Shown: in pieces, positions 42,519 through 50,147 of the stretch
Position numbering within the stretch: position 1 is the first letter of the stretch
Layout of the letters: the number at the start of each line of letters is the position of its first letter
Assembly: GCA_016235815.1 (NCBI GenBank)
Contig: JACRIM010000042.1
Span: 41,243-105,242 of the forward strand
From: Planctomycetota bacterium
Lineage (GTDB): Bacteria; Planctomycetota; Phycisphaerae; UBA1845; UTPLA1
DNA: 64,000 bases
Direction: 5' to 3'
Translations under genes and position numbers: made by a program
Notes under the pieces: model-generated
Databases searched by the model: none
What the model saw: the letters and a program-made list of their open reading frames with translations, nothing else
Told to the model about the DNA's origin: nothing

Positions 42519-43628
42519 GTGGCAAAATCGGAAGCATGGCACGACGTGGGGGCGATCTCGGAGTTGGCGCAACGGCCGCTCCAGCAGATCGCGATCGGCA
42601 CCACCAAGATCGCACTTGTTTGTCGCGATGGCGCATTCTCCGCCATTTCCGGCGTTTGCAATCACGTGGCCGGGCCGTTGGGGAACGGACGACTCGACGG
42701 GGATTATGTCGTCTGCCCGTGGCACAACTGGAAATTTCACTGCCAAACGGGGCTTGGCGAACCGGGATATGAAGAAGACGCCGTACCGACGTACCCGGTA
42801 AAAGTCGAGAACGGCCGTGTACTGGTTAACAGTGAGCCGCAGTCGCCGCGTACTCGCAAGAAGCATGATCCGCATCCGCTCGCGAGGCCCGTAGCTCGCC
42901 AGGATGGGCCGATTCGCGTTGTCGGGATTTCCACAACCGTGATGGATGCCGCCAACCCGCGGTACTCGACGTCTGATGCGTTGCTTGAACACGCGATCGA
43001 ACATGCCCATGCAAAGGAAGACGCGGAGACGCGGTTAATTCATTTGAACGATCTGAAGTTTCGTGCGTGTGAGGGCTATTATTCGAAAAGCTCCCATGCA
43101 TGCACCTGGCCGTGCAGTATTACGCAGATGGACCCGACCGATGAGTTGGACCGCGTGTATGAGGCGATCGTGCACTGGGCGGATGTGATCCTCGTGGCCA
43201 CGCCGATCCGCTGGGGCAATGCCAGCTCCTTGTATTACAAGATGGTCGAGCGGATGAACTGCATTCAGAATCAGATCACCATCTCGAACAAAGTGCTGAT
43301 GCACAACAAGGTCGCCGCGTTCATCATCACCGGCGGGCAGGACAACGTGCAGGCCGTCGCGGGGCAAATGCTCGGTTTTTTCGCGGAACTCGGTTGCCAT
43401 CTGCCGCCGTTTCCGTACATCGCCCATTCGCGCGGTTGGTCGGCCGAGGACATGGAACGAAATATTGAGTATGTGTCGAAGAGCAAAGAACTCCGTGAAG
43501 GTGCGGCCGATCTCGTCTGTCGCGCCATCGGTGTGGCGAAGAAACTCCTTACGTCGACGGCAACCGAGGCGCGAACAACGCGCGGCGGGCGCAAGGCGCA
43601 TCAACTGGACGTGAAGGCACAGATCTGA
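42519..43628 (+). CDS. Fusion of Rieske [2Fe-2S] domain and NADPH-dependent FMN reductase/flavodoxin domain
   Basis: A 369-residue fusion. Residues 1-105 form a small Rieske ferredoxin domain with both ligand pairs, CNH (VCNHVAGPLG) and CPWH (VVCPWHNWKF). A Pro/Arg-rich linker (about 108-130) joins it to a flavodoxin-like FMN reductase domain (about 130-345): IRVVGISTTVMDAANP, TWPCSITQMDPTDEL near 205 and ILVATPIRWGNASSLYYKMVERM. GTG 42519 was chosen because CGGGAG lies eight bases upstream and the Rieske fold starts there. It is presumably a cytosolic electron-transfer protein that passes electrons between NAD(P)H, FMN and an iron-sulfur cluster. The physiological acceptor is unknown. Confidence 0.85.
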   Translation: MAKSEAWHDVGAISELAQRPLQQIAIGTTKIALVCRDGAFSAISGVCNHVAGPLGNGRLDGDYVVCPWHNWKFHCQTGLGEPGYEEDAVPTYPVKVENGRVLVNSEPQSPRTRKKHDPHPLARPVARQDGPIRVVGISTTVMDAANPRYSTSDALLEHAIEHAHAKEDAETRLIHLNDLKFRACEGYYSKSSHACTWPCSITQMDPTDELDRVYEAIVHWADVILVATPIRWGNASSLYYKMVERMNCIQNQITISNKVLMHNKVAAFIITGGQDNVQAVAGQMLGFFAELGCHLPPFPYIAHSRGWSAEDMERNIEYVSKSKELREGAADLVCRAIGVAKKLLTSTATEARTTRGGRKAHQLDVKAQI

Positions 43629-43824
43629 ATTGTGGGCGCGTTAGGCACTCCCCTCATACGATATAAATCTGCAAAGTCAAATCGTTTATTAGGGCCCACG
43701 GCGGCCGCATTTCATCAAAAAAGTCGCAAGATTCTTAGAGAATCGTCCCCCGGGTGGGTATGTCTTAGTGGATCGCACCCCGGGCAACCTCGCAGGCCGT
43801 GGGTACGAGAAGGCAGACGCAATC

Positions 43825-44208
43825 ATGGCACGAACCAACGAGACGACGACCCGGGCAGTAGGCATCCTGAATTGCTTCCACTTTGTGTGCGGCATCGACG
43901 GAACCCTGCGAATCGCGGCCCTCGGAACTGACGTTCGCACGAGCGATATGGCCGCCCTGATCGCCTGCCTGAATCAGCCCGGCGTCTTTGACGGCCTGAC
44001 CGAGATCGTCCTTGATCTGGGTGGTGTCAGGTCGATCGACGAGCAATGCACGCTGGTGCTGGCTCAGTTGATGCACCTTTCACGGCTCTGCGGTGGTCGA
44101 CTTCGCATCACCGGTATTCATGAGCAGGTGGCCGCCGTGCTGTGGGTCTTTCGACGCAACCACGAGTTGATGTCGCTGGTACGACGACGAACAGCCCTTT
44201 CCGCTTAA
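43825..44208 (+). CDS. STAS domain protein (anti-sigma antagonist-like)
   Basis: A 127-residue protein. The part from residue 25 fits a STAS fold: GTLRIAALGTDVRTSDMAALIAC, EIVLDLGGVRSIDEQCTLVL and CGGRLRITGIHEQVAAVL. In regulators of the SpoIIAA type a Ser is phosphorylated in the D-S-S-G-like motif; here the same region reads IDEQCT, so it may not be switched by phosphorylation in the usual way. The start is uncertain: GTG 43768 would add 19 residues. No anti-sigma kinase gene is adjacent. Confidence 0.7.
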   Translation: MARTNETTTRAVGILNCFHFVCGIDGTLRIAALGTDVRTSDMAALIACLNQPGVFDGLTEIVLDLGGVRSIDEQCTLVLAQLMHLSRLCGGRLRITGIHEQVAAVLWVFRRNHELMSLVRRRTALSA

Positions 44209-44333
44209 TCCCGCTCCCAATCTCCCCAACGTTGTTTTGAGTTGTTTGCAGAGATTCCGCGCATTCACGAAATGCGCCGGGCCGGACTCAATCCGCGCCT
44301 TGAAAACGATTAACGCCAAACTGGAGAACGAAC

Positions 44334-46289
44334 ATGAACGCGATGAAGACGACGACAAACGGTACGACGATGACTCGAACGATGGCCGCCCTGTTTCTGG
44401 TGGCGATGGCTTCCGCCGCATCAGCTCAGGATATCAAGTTCGCCAAGCACGAGGCGCCGAAGGCCCGCGTGCTTCGCGAAGAAAAGATCCGCGAGCGATT
44501 GAATCGCGGGGACGAACGTGTTCAGGTGCTCGTTAATCTCGTTCAGGGCGATTCGAATCAGGCCGTGCCGGCGCTTGCCAGTGTCGATCAAAAGGCGGCT
44601 CGCAAGGAGTTGGTCAAGGCCAAGACCGAACGCGTACTCTCACGAATGGCCGGTGAGCATGTGCGTGTCCGCCGATCGTTTGAAATGCAGGCGACGATCT
44701 GGGCCGAGGTGACATCCAGCGGACTGGCCGCGCTGCAGGCTGACCCGGACGTGCAGAGTATCGAGTCCGTCGAACGAATGGAATTGCAGGACGTGCAGGG
44801 TGGTACGCTCATGAATGCCCTTGCAACGCGGCCGCAGTTCGGCGGCGCGGGCGTGTCGATCGCCATCGTTGATAGCGGTGTTGACTATCGCCACCCGCAA
44901 CTGGGCGGCGGCGGTTTCCCGAATGCGAAGGTCATCGGCGGTACGGACACGGCCGACAATGACAACGACCCACTTCCTGCGGCCGAGGCACACGGCACGA
45001 GTTGCGCCGGCATCGCGGCGGGTGATCTCGCAACCGTCGGTGACTACAACGGCGGTATCGCACCGGATTCGAAACTTTATGCGATCAAGGTTGAAGGCGC
45101 GGATGGCGTGATCACGGACGCTGCGCTGGTCGCCGCGTGGGATTGGTGTGTCGCTCATCAGAACGACGACCCGAACAATCCGATCATGATTATCAGCATG
45201 AGCATCGGCGGTGGTCAGGAGTTCTCTGCGTGCGACAATCAGTTGCCGGCCTTTGCTCAGGCAGCTCGCAACGCAACTGCCTCGGGCATCACGATCTTTG
45301 TGGCGTCGGGCAACAACGGTTTTTCCGATTCGATGGCCGGTCCGGCGTGCCTGAGCGACGTGATTTCGGTTGGCGCAGTCTATGACGCGAATGTCGGATA
45401 CCACGGTTTCTCAAACTGCACTGACAACAGCACGGCGACGGATCAGGTCACATGCTATTCAAATACCGCGTCGTTCCTGACGCTGCTTGCACCTTCGCAT
45501 GACGCCTACACCACGGACATTGTCGGTGCGGGCGGCTATACGACGGGCGACTTTTCGACCGATTTCGGCGGCACGTCGGCCGCAACGCCTTACGCCGCCG
45601 GTGCGGGCGCTGCACTTCAGTCGGCAGCCAAGCAACAGCTCGGTCGGTTCCTCACGCCTTCGGAGGTTCGGCAACTGCTCGTCGGTACCGGCGAATCCGT
45701 GACAGACCCGAAGGCAGGTATTGCGAAGCCGCGAATCAACCTCGGCCAGGCGATTGCCTCGATCGGCACGACGCCTTCACCGGCCCCGACGCCGAATCCG
45801 ACGCCTGCCCCCACGCCGACGCCGGTTGGCGGCGATGACACGGCCGAGCCGAACGACACCGCAGAGCAGGCCGTGTACCTGGCACCCGGCACCTATGCCC
45901 TGCAGGGGATGAACAACGACTATTTCTATGTTGAGACGGGAAGCGGCACGTTGACGGTTTCCATTCAGGGACCGCAGGGCGACCTCGACCTCGGCGTGAA
46001 CTATGCGTCGGAGAATGCCCGAAACCTGACGACTTCGGAACGTGAAGATTCGAATGAGTCGGTGGTCGTCAATGTATCCGCCGGCGAGCACGTCATTCTC
46101 GTCGCTCCGTATGATGGATTGACGAGCGGCTACACGCTGTCGATCACGTTCACGCCGTCGTTTGACGATATCCCGGCGTGCGATGGCTCGATGTGCGGCA
46201 CCTGCCCGCCGCTGCTCGCGGTCGGCATGGTGATGGGCTTGAGCGGAATGGGCATGAGCGTAACCCGACGCCGACGCACGAAGCGATGA
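44334..46289 (+). CDS. Secreted subtilisin-like S8 protease with PPC domain and Cys-TM-Arg C-terminal tail
   Basis: A 651-residue protease. The signal peptide covers about 1-32, followed by a propeptide (about 40-150). The S8 triad is Asp (AIVDSGVDYRHP near 181), His (EAHGTSCAGI near 222) and Ser (GGTSAATPYAAG near 413). A Pro/Thr linker (about 480-500) leads to a pre-peptidase C-terminal domain (about 503-600). The end reads CDGSMCGTCPPLL followed by a hydrophobic helix and RRRRTKR. This has the order of a sorting or anchor signal with Cys, membrane helix and Arg. GGAG lies seven bases before ATG 44334. Confidence 0.88.
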   Translation: MNAMKTTTNGTTMTRTMAALFLVAMASAASAQDIKFAKHEAPKARVLREEKIRERLNRGDERVQVLVNLVQGDSNQAVPALASVDQKAARKELVKAKTERVLSRMAGEHVRVRRSFEMQATIWAEVTSSGLAALQADPDVQSIESVERMELQDVQGGTLMNALATRPQFGGAGVSIAIVDSGVDYRHPQLGGGGFPNAKVIGGTDTADNDNDPLPAAEAHGTSCAGIAAGDLATVGDYNGGIAPDSKLYAIKVEGADGVITDAALVAAWDWCVAHQNDDPNNPIMIISMSIGGGQEFSACDNQLPAFAQAARNATASGITIFVASGNNGFSDSMAGPACLSDVISVGAVYDANVGYHGFSNCTDNSTATDQVTCYSNTASFLTLLAPSHDAYTTDIVGAGGYTTGDFSTDFGGTSAATPYAAGAGAALQSAAKQQLGRFLTPSEVRQLLVGTGESVTDPKAGIAKPRINLGQAIASIGTTPSPAPTPNPTPAPTPTPVGGDDTAEPNDTAEQAVYLAPGTYALQGMNNDYFYVETGSGTLTVSIQGPQGDLDLGVNYASENARNLTTSEREDSNESVVVNVSAGEHVILVAPYDGLTSGYTLSITFTPSFDDIPACDGSMCGTCPPLLAVGMVMGLSGMGMSVTRRRRTKR

Positions 46290-46305
46290 CGCGACGGACA
46301 TGACA

Positions 46306-46530
46306 TTACGGCGCAACAAAGCCGGCCAGTCCCTGGGTGATTTGCTGCAGCACGCTGCTTTCGAGCCGGCTGGCAGCATCATCCACGGCCTGGCTGGTTG
46401 CCGTTTGAATGGCGTCCTCGGTCGCTGTCTTCACCACGCCGAGGAGTGTTTCGCCCAACGTCCCGCAGCCGGAAGTGAAAAGAATCGCTGCCATAGCAAA
46501 GAGCGGGAGGCTACTGACTAATCGCTTCAT
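46306..46530 (-). CDS. Small lipoprotein
   Basis: A 74-residue protein with a signal peptide and a lipobox LFTSGC near residues 17-22. The mature chain is an Ala/Thr-rich amphipathic helix (ATEDAIQTATSQAVDDAASRL) that may form a coiled coil, as in small outer-membrane lipoproteins. GGAG lies about eight bases before ATG 46530. It converges on the S8 protease gene with 16 bases between the ends. The function is unknown. Confidence 0.75.
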   Translation of the reverse strand: MKRLVSSLPLFAMAAILFTSGCGTLGETLLGVVKTATEDAIQTATSQAVDDAASRLESSVLQQITQGLAGFVAP

Positions 46531-46752
46531 GTTGTTCTCTCCAATCGTTGTGATCGAGCCGCGAGGTTAGGGTCAAACTGGGCGCATCCGATGAACCATG
46601 AGGTTTCACTCGGTAGACGCGATGAATCGGTGGCTGGTCCGCACTCGGAATGGAGGACGCATTTCACGGCGGGGAATCCGGGACTACCCCGGGGATTTCG
46701 CAAACTACGCACTTTCGCCGCGTGCTCGGTGACTCGGATGACTTCCATTGAC

Positions 46753-46758
46753 TATCAT
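46753..46758 (+). promoter_or_regulatory. Candidate -10 of a leaderless yciH transcript
   Basis: TATCAT GTTGCA ATG, with the hexamer ending six bases before ATG 46765. GTGACT at 46729-46734 could be the -35 box with an 18-base spacer. If correct, the in-frame ATG at 46738 is not the start. Confidence 0.5.
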
Positions 46759-46764
46759 GTTGCA

Positions 46765-47121
46765 ATGTCCGGCCTCTTTGATGGAACGCCGCTTGAACGC
46801 CCTGTGACCTGTGATCGATGTGGCCGCACGCGCTCCGAATGCAAATGTCCACGCGATGCGACCGGCAGCGTCGTACTTCCTTCGGAACAGCAAGCACGAG
46901 TCCGTCGCGAGCGCCGCGCTGGGGGCAAGATGGTCACGATCGTCTCCGGGCTCGATCAACGCGCGACAGATATCCCGGGCATGCTCAAATTGTTCAAAAC
47001 AAAACTGGGCACCGGCGGGACCGTGCGCGAAGGGCAGATCGAGCTTCAAGGGGACCATCGAGATAAGCTGGTTGATTCCCTGCGTGCCATGGGGTATCCG
47101 GCAAAGCAATCCGGCGGGTGA
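46765..47121 (+). CDS. yciH: SUI1/YciH-family translation factor
   Basis: A 118-residue homologue of YciH/eIF1. The N-terminal part has a zinc-knuckle-like CDRCGRTRSECKC, and the SUI1 domain covers about 45-115, with KMVTIVSGLDQRATDI, GTGGTVREGQIELQGDHRD and LRAMGYPAKQSGG. Such proteins affect start-site selection on mRNA. It converges on rsmH. The start was selected at 46765 because of length and the -10 geometry; an ATG nine codons earlier is possible. No Shine-Dalgarno site precedes either. Confidence 0.9.
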   Translation: MSGLFDGTPLERPVTCDRCGRTRSECKCPRDATGSVVLPSEQQARVRRERRAGGKMVTIVSGLDQRATDIPGMLKLFKTKLGTGGTVREGQIELQGDHRDKLVDSLRAMGYPAKQSGG

Positions 47122-47161
47122 ACAGGAATCAGCGCCTGCGGCGCACCTTTGGGGAGTTTGA

Positions 47162-48256
47162 TCATTGCGCCGATCGCACGGCCCATCGAAACTTTGCGGC
47201 GGTGCTGCGCGGGTTTTCGCGTCGCTCGGTTGGCCCGGGGCGGATTGGTTCCTCCGATACCCGCACATAGACACCGCTGCGCAAGCCTTCGCTTAGTGCA
47301 TCCTTAACCCTTCGGTCTTCGCCGCTGTGAAAGGTCAGGATTCCCAACCGGCCGCCACCGGGTCGCAGGCAATAAGGGGCGACACGCAGCAGCTGTTCGA
47401 GGCCGTGCAGTTCATCGTTCACGAGGATCCGCAGGGCCTGAAAGGTGCGGGCTGCAGGATGCAATTCTGACGCTCCCTCGGCGACGGCGTCGCGCCACGT
47501 GCGGCGGGTCCAACCTTTCGCTTTCAACACCACGTCCACCAGATCGCCCGTTTGCGTGATCGCCTGCTCGGATCGCCGCCGGACAATTGCCAGTGCGATT
47601 TGTCGGTGCTCTGGCTCGTCCGCGAAGTCATCAAGTGCGGTGGCGAGCGCATCCGGCGATATTGTTCGAATAACCTCGGCGGCTGTGATCGGTCGACGCA
47701 AGTCCATCCGCATATCGAGGGGCCCGTCGTGCTTGTAAGAAAACCCTCGCGCCGGGTTATCTATCTGCATGCTACTGAGTCCCAGGTCGGCAAAGACGAT
47801 GTCCACACAGACAAGCCCCTGCGCGGCCATTATCTTTGGCAGCCCGGCAAAATGGCTGTTGTGTAGTTGCAGGCGTTGCGGGTCTACCGCTTGTTCAAGC
47901 CGACGGCCGGTCTCTTGTAACTGGGTTCCGTCGAGGTCAGTCCCGATCAGAATGCCATTCGGCGCCGTGTGGGTCAGAAACGCAAGTGCGTGTCCGCCAT
48001 ACCCCAGTGTGAGATCGGCGACGGTTTCGCCCGGAGCAGGTCTTAGTGCGGCGACTACCTCTTCGACCATGATTGGAACATGCGTGCCGGCCGGCGTGCG
48101 GCCCTGGGCGCGTACATGTGCCTCAATGTCGGGGTACTTTTCAAGATCCCGTTCCTTGTATCGTTCGTCAAACCGTCGCGGGTGAGTTCCCGAATAGCGC
48201 GGTCTCCGCCGGCGCGGCGCCGAGCCTGAACCATGATCCGAAGAATCGGCGTTCAT
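47162..48256 (-). CDS. rsmH: 16S rRNA m4C1402 methyltransferase
   Basis: A 364-residue SAM-dependent enzyme that N4-methylates C1402 of 16S rRNA. The core shows VADLTLGYGGHALAFL (SAM site, near 85), ADLGLSSMQIDNPARGFSY near 165, and ILTFHSGEDRRVKDAL near 315. The N-terminal 55 residues are a basic extension (GSAPRRRRPRYSGTHPRRF) not found in E. coli RsmH. The gene lies outside a dcw/mur cluster, which is unusual for the family but expected in bacteria that lack the classical division operon. TATGAT lies six bases before ATG 48256, with no Shine-Dalgarno site. Confidence 0.93.
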   Translation of the reverse strand: MNADSSDHGSGSAPRRRRPRYSGTHPRRFDERYKERDLEKYPDIEAHVRAQGRTPAGTHVPIMVEEVVAALRPAPGETVADLTLGYGGHALAFLTHTAPNGILIGTDLDGTQLQETGRRLEQAVDPQRLQLHNSHFAGLPKIMAAQGLVCVDIVFADLGLSSMQIDNPARGFSYKHDGPLDMRMDLRRPITAAEVIRTISPDALATALDDFADEPEHRQIALAIVRRRSEQAITQTGDLVDVVLKAKGWTRRTWRDAVAEGASELHPAARTFQALRILVNDELHGLEQLLRVAPYCLRPGGGRLGILTFHSGEDRRVKDALSEGLRSGVYVRVSEEPIRPGPTERRENPRSTAAKFRWAVRSAQ

Positions 48257-48262
48257 CCCTGG

Positions 48263-48268
48263 ATCATA
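48263..48268 (-). promoter_or_regulatory. Candidate -10 of a leaderless rsmH transcript
   Basis: On the minus strand TATGAT CCAGGG ATG. The hexamer ends six bases before the start. No -35 box was recognised. Confidence 0.45.
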
Positions 48269-48480
48269 ATTGATTGTGATGCAGGGGGCCTGTATGGATC
48301 GGTCTAATGGGGTGACAAACGCGCACAAGACGAGAGCGTCACAGGTTTCGGCGTACTCAAGATTTCGCCACAGCCTGAGCAAATACGCTCATGCGCGAAC
48401 CACTCCATGCCGGTTTCGTGCCATAGATTCCGCGCAGGCCAGGATCGCGACTGGAACTGAACGAGGCGGTGACCCGTGTC

Positions 48481-49236
48481 TTACAACCAGAGCAACACGT
48501 AGTCGGTGAACGGCTGGATATCAAGCCCGTTCGCCTGTCCGTCGCAATTCGCATCTGCCGCGGTGACATGCGCCGGCAGCGTGTCGATTCCGAGGTACAC
48601 ATCGACGGCCGCCGCGACATCGGCGAACGTAATAAACGTATCTCCGTCGATATCACCGACCAATGGAGCGCAAGGTTGGACGATGGTCACCACGGCGGTC
48701 GTCGCGATGTTGCCGGTCACGTCGCTGCCGGCCGTCGCTCCGAGCACGCGTGTTCGCCCAAACGTGCCGAGGGTTGGAAGCAATTGAATCGGTGTGGCCG
48801 GCGTCCCGGCGAGCGCCTTGAAGTGGAATTTGGCGATGATCATGGTCGCGGGCGCAGCGGGGGCGGTGGCCGGCGATCCGGGCAGCGCCAAGACCGTGAA
48901 CAGCCCGTTCCCATCCGCCAACGTCGTATTGATTCCATCGGGGTCGTTCAGGAACCCGGAAATAAACCACGAGTACCCGGCCATGCTGACGTCGGAATTG
49001 AGGAATTGAAGGTGGGTAGGATTCCAACTGAGGATCGAGTCAATGGCAGAGAACTGCTGGCCCGGTGTTCCGTTCCATTGAGCACTTAATGTGACTTCAA
49101 CGATTTGACCCGTGGCTCTCGTTTGTAAGGAGGGGGAAAGGAAGAGGTCCACAGTTCCGAGAACAGTTGCCGGTGCCAGCCAGTTCACCGCCAGAACGAT
49201 TGAGAAAAAGAAAATCCGCTCATAATGCTTTTTCAT
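48481..49236 (-). CDS. Secreted cohesin-like domain protein with dockerin-like tail
   Basis: A 251-residue exported protein. The signal peptide covers about 1-27. Residues 30-190 form a cohesin-like beta-sandwich (IVEVTLSAQWNG, AIDSILSWNPTHLQFLN, GFLNDPDGINTTLADGNG). The C-terminal 60 residues carry two calcium-loop repeats, GDIDGDTFITFADVAAAVD and ADANCDGQANGLDIQPFTD, as in dockerin type I. GGAG lies nine bases before ATG 49236. The protein encoded 45 bases upstream is a paralogue in its cohesin-like part but ends in a PEP-CTERM signal. Confidence 0.82.
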   Translation of the reverse strand: MKKHYERIFFFSIVLAVNWLAPATVLGTVDLFLSPSLQTRATGQIVEVTLSAQWNGTPGQQFSAIDSILSWNPTHLQFLNSDVSMAGYSWFISGFLNDPDGINTTLADGNGLFTVLALPGSPATAPAAPATMIIAKFHFKALAGTPATPIQLLPTLGTFGRTRVLGATAGSDVTGNIATTAVVTIVQPCAPLVGDIDGDTFITFADVAAAVDVYLGIDTLPAHVTAADANCDGQANGLDIQPFTDYVLLWL

Positions 49237-49280
49237 GATCGATGGCTCCAGTGCAGATTCCGCTGTTAAACACTGTTGAC

Positions 49281-49919
49281 TCAAGAGGTAATTCTTCGAG
49301 CAGGGCGAATCCGGCGACAAACAGCACACACGCCGAGAATGATCGTCCAGACGCTTGCAGGCTCCGGAACAATTGTGACCAGCGCGGTGCCGCTGATGTC
49401 ACCCGTAACCGGCGTATTCGCAACAAACCCCGCGAAAATCTGCGTCTGACCAAAGATCCCCATCGCAGGAACAAACCGTACCAGCGTGCCCGGCGTCGGA
49501 GCCAGCGCCGTAAATTCCAACGTCGTGACGATTAATGTAGCCGGTGCCGGCGGCGCGAATGCCGGCGCTGCCAACTGACCCAAACCCGTGTAAATGGCAT
49601 TACCGTCACCCAGATTTGCATTGATGCCGTCGGGGTCGGGAAGAAAGCCCTCGACGAGCCACGAATAACCGGCCATGGCGTTCGTCACACCCGTCAATTG
49701 CAACAACGACGAGTCCCAATCCAGAATGGCGTCCAGTGCTGACACCGATTCAGGCACGCCACTGTTCGACGACAACAATATGTTGATCTGAACATTCGCC
49801 CCCACATTAGCCACTTGCGCCGTTGGCGAAAAACTCATGTCCACCGGACCGGCAAACGCAGGCCCGGCAAACACTCCGACAACTCCGACACATAACATTA
49901 CACGCTTAAACATCGTCAT
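49281..49919 (-). CDS. Cohesin-like domain protein with PEP-CTERM signal
   Basis: A 212-residue exported protein. The signal peptide covers about 1-23 (ends PAFAG). The body is a cohesin-like domain clearly related to that of the next gene: VSALDAILDWDSSLLQLTG, GFLPDPDGINANLGDGNA and GIFGQTQIFAG. The C-terminus is VPEPASVWTIILGVCAVCRRIRPARR, a Pro-Glu-Pro motif, membrane helix and basic tail. It should therefore be anchored or sorted, whereas its paralogue has a dockerin-like tail. GGGAG lies about eight bases before ATG 49919. Confidence 0.85.
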   Translation of the reverse strand: MTMFKRVMLCVGVVGVFAGPAFAGPVDMSFSPTAQVANVGANVQINILLSSNSGVPESVSALDAILDWDSSLLQLTGVTNAMAGYSWLVEGFLPDPDGINANLGDGNAIYTGLGQLAAPAFAPPAPATLIVTTLEFTALAPTPGTLVRFVPAMGIFGQTQIFAGFVANTPVTGDISGTALVTIVPEPASVWTIILGVCAVCRRIRPARRITS

Positions 49920-50147
49920 GGTTTCTCTCCCTGCTCCTTACATCATCGCACCTAAGGCGACGTCGCATTCACAAGATCATGGATCGCTTATTTTACAGGC
50001 ATAAGCCGCCAATGTAACCTGTATTCTTCATTAAAATAGTTTCATGCTCGCGACAGTATGTCGGCGCGCACTGCTCTCGAAGCACCCTCCAGGGCTGCAA
50101 TCAACGCTCTCCGCTCGACTGACGCACAGGCGCGACGCGATCGCGGC

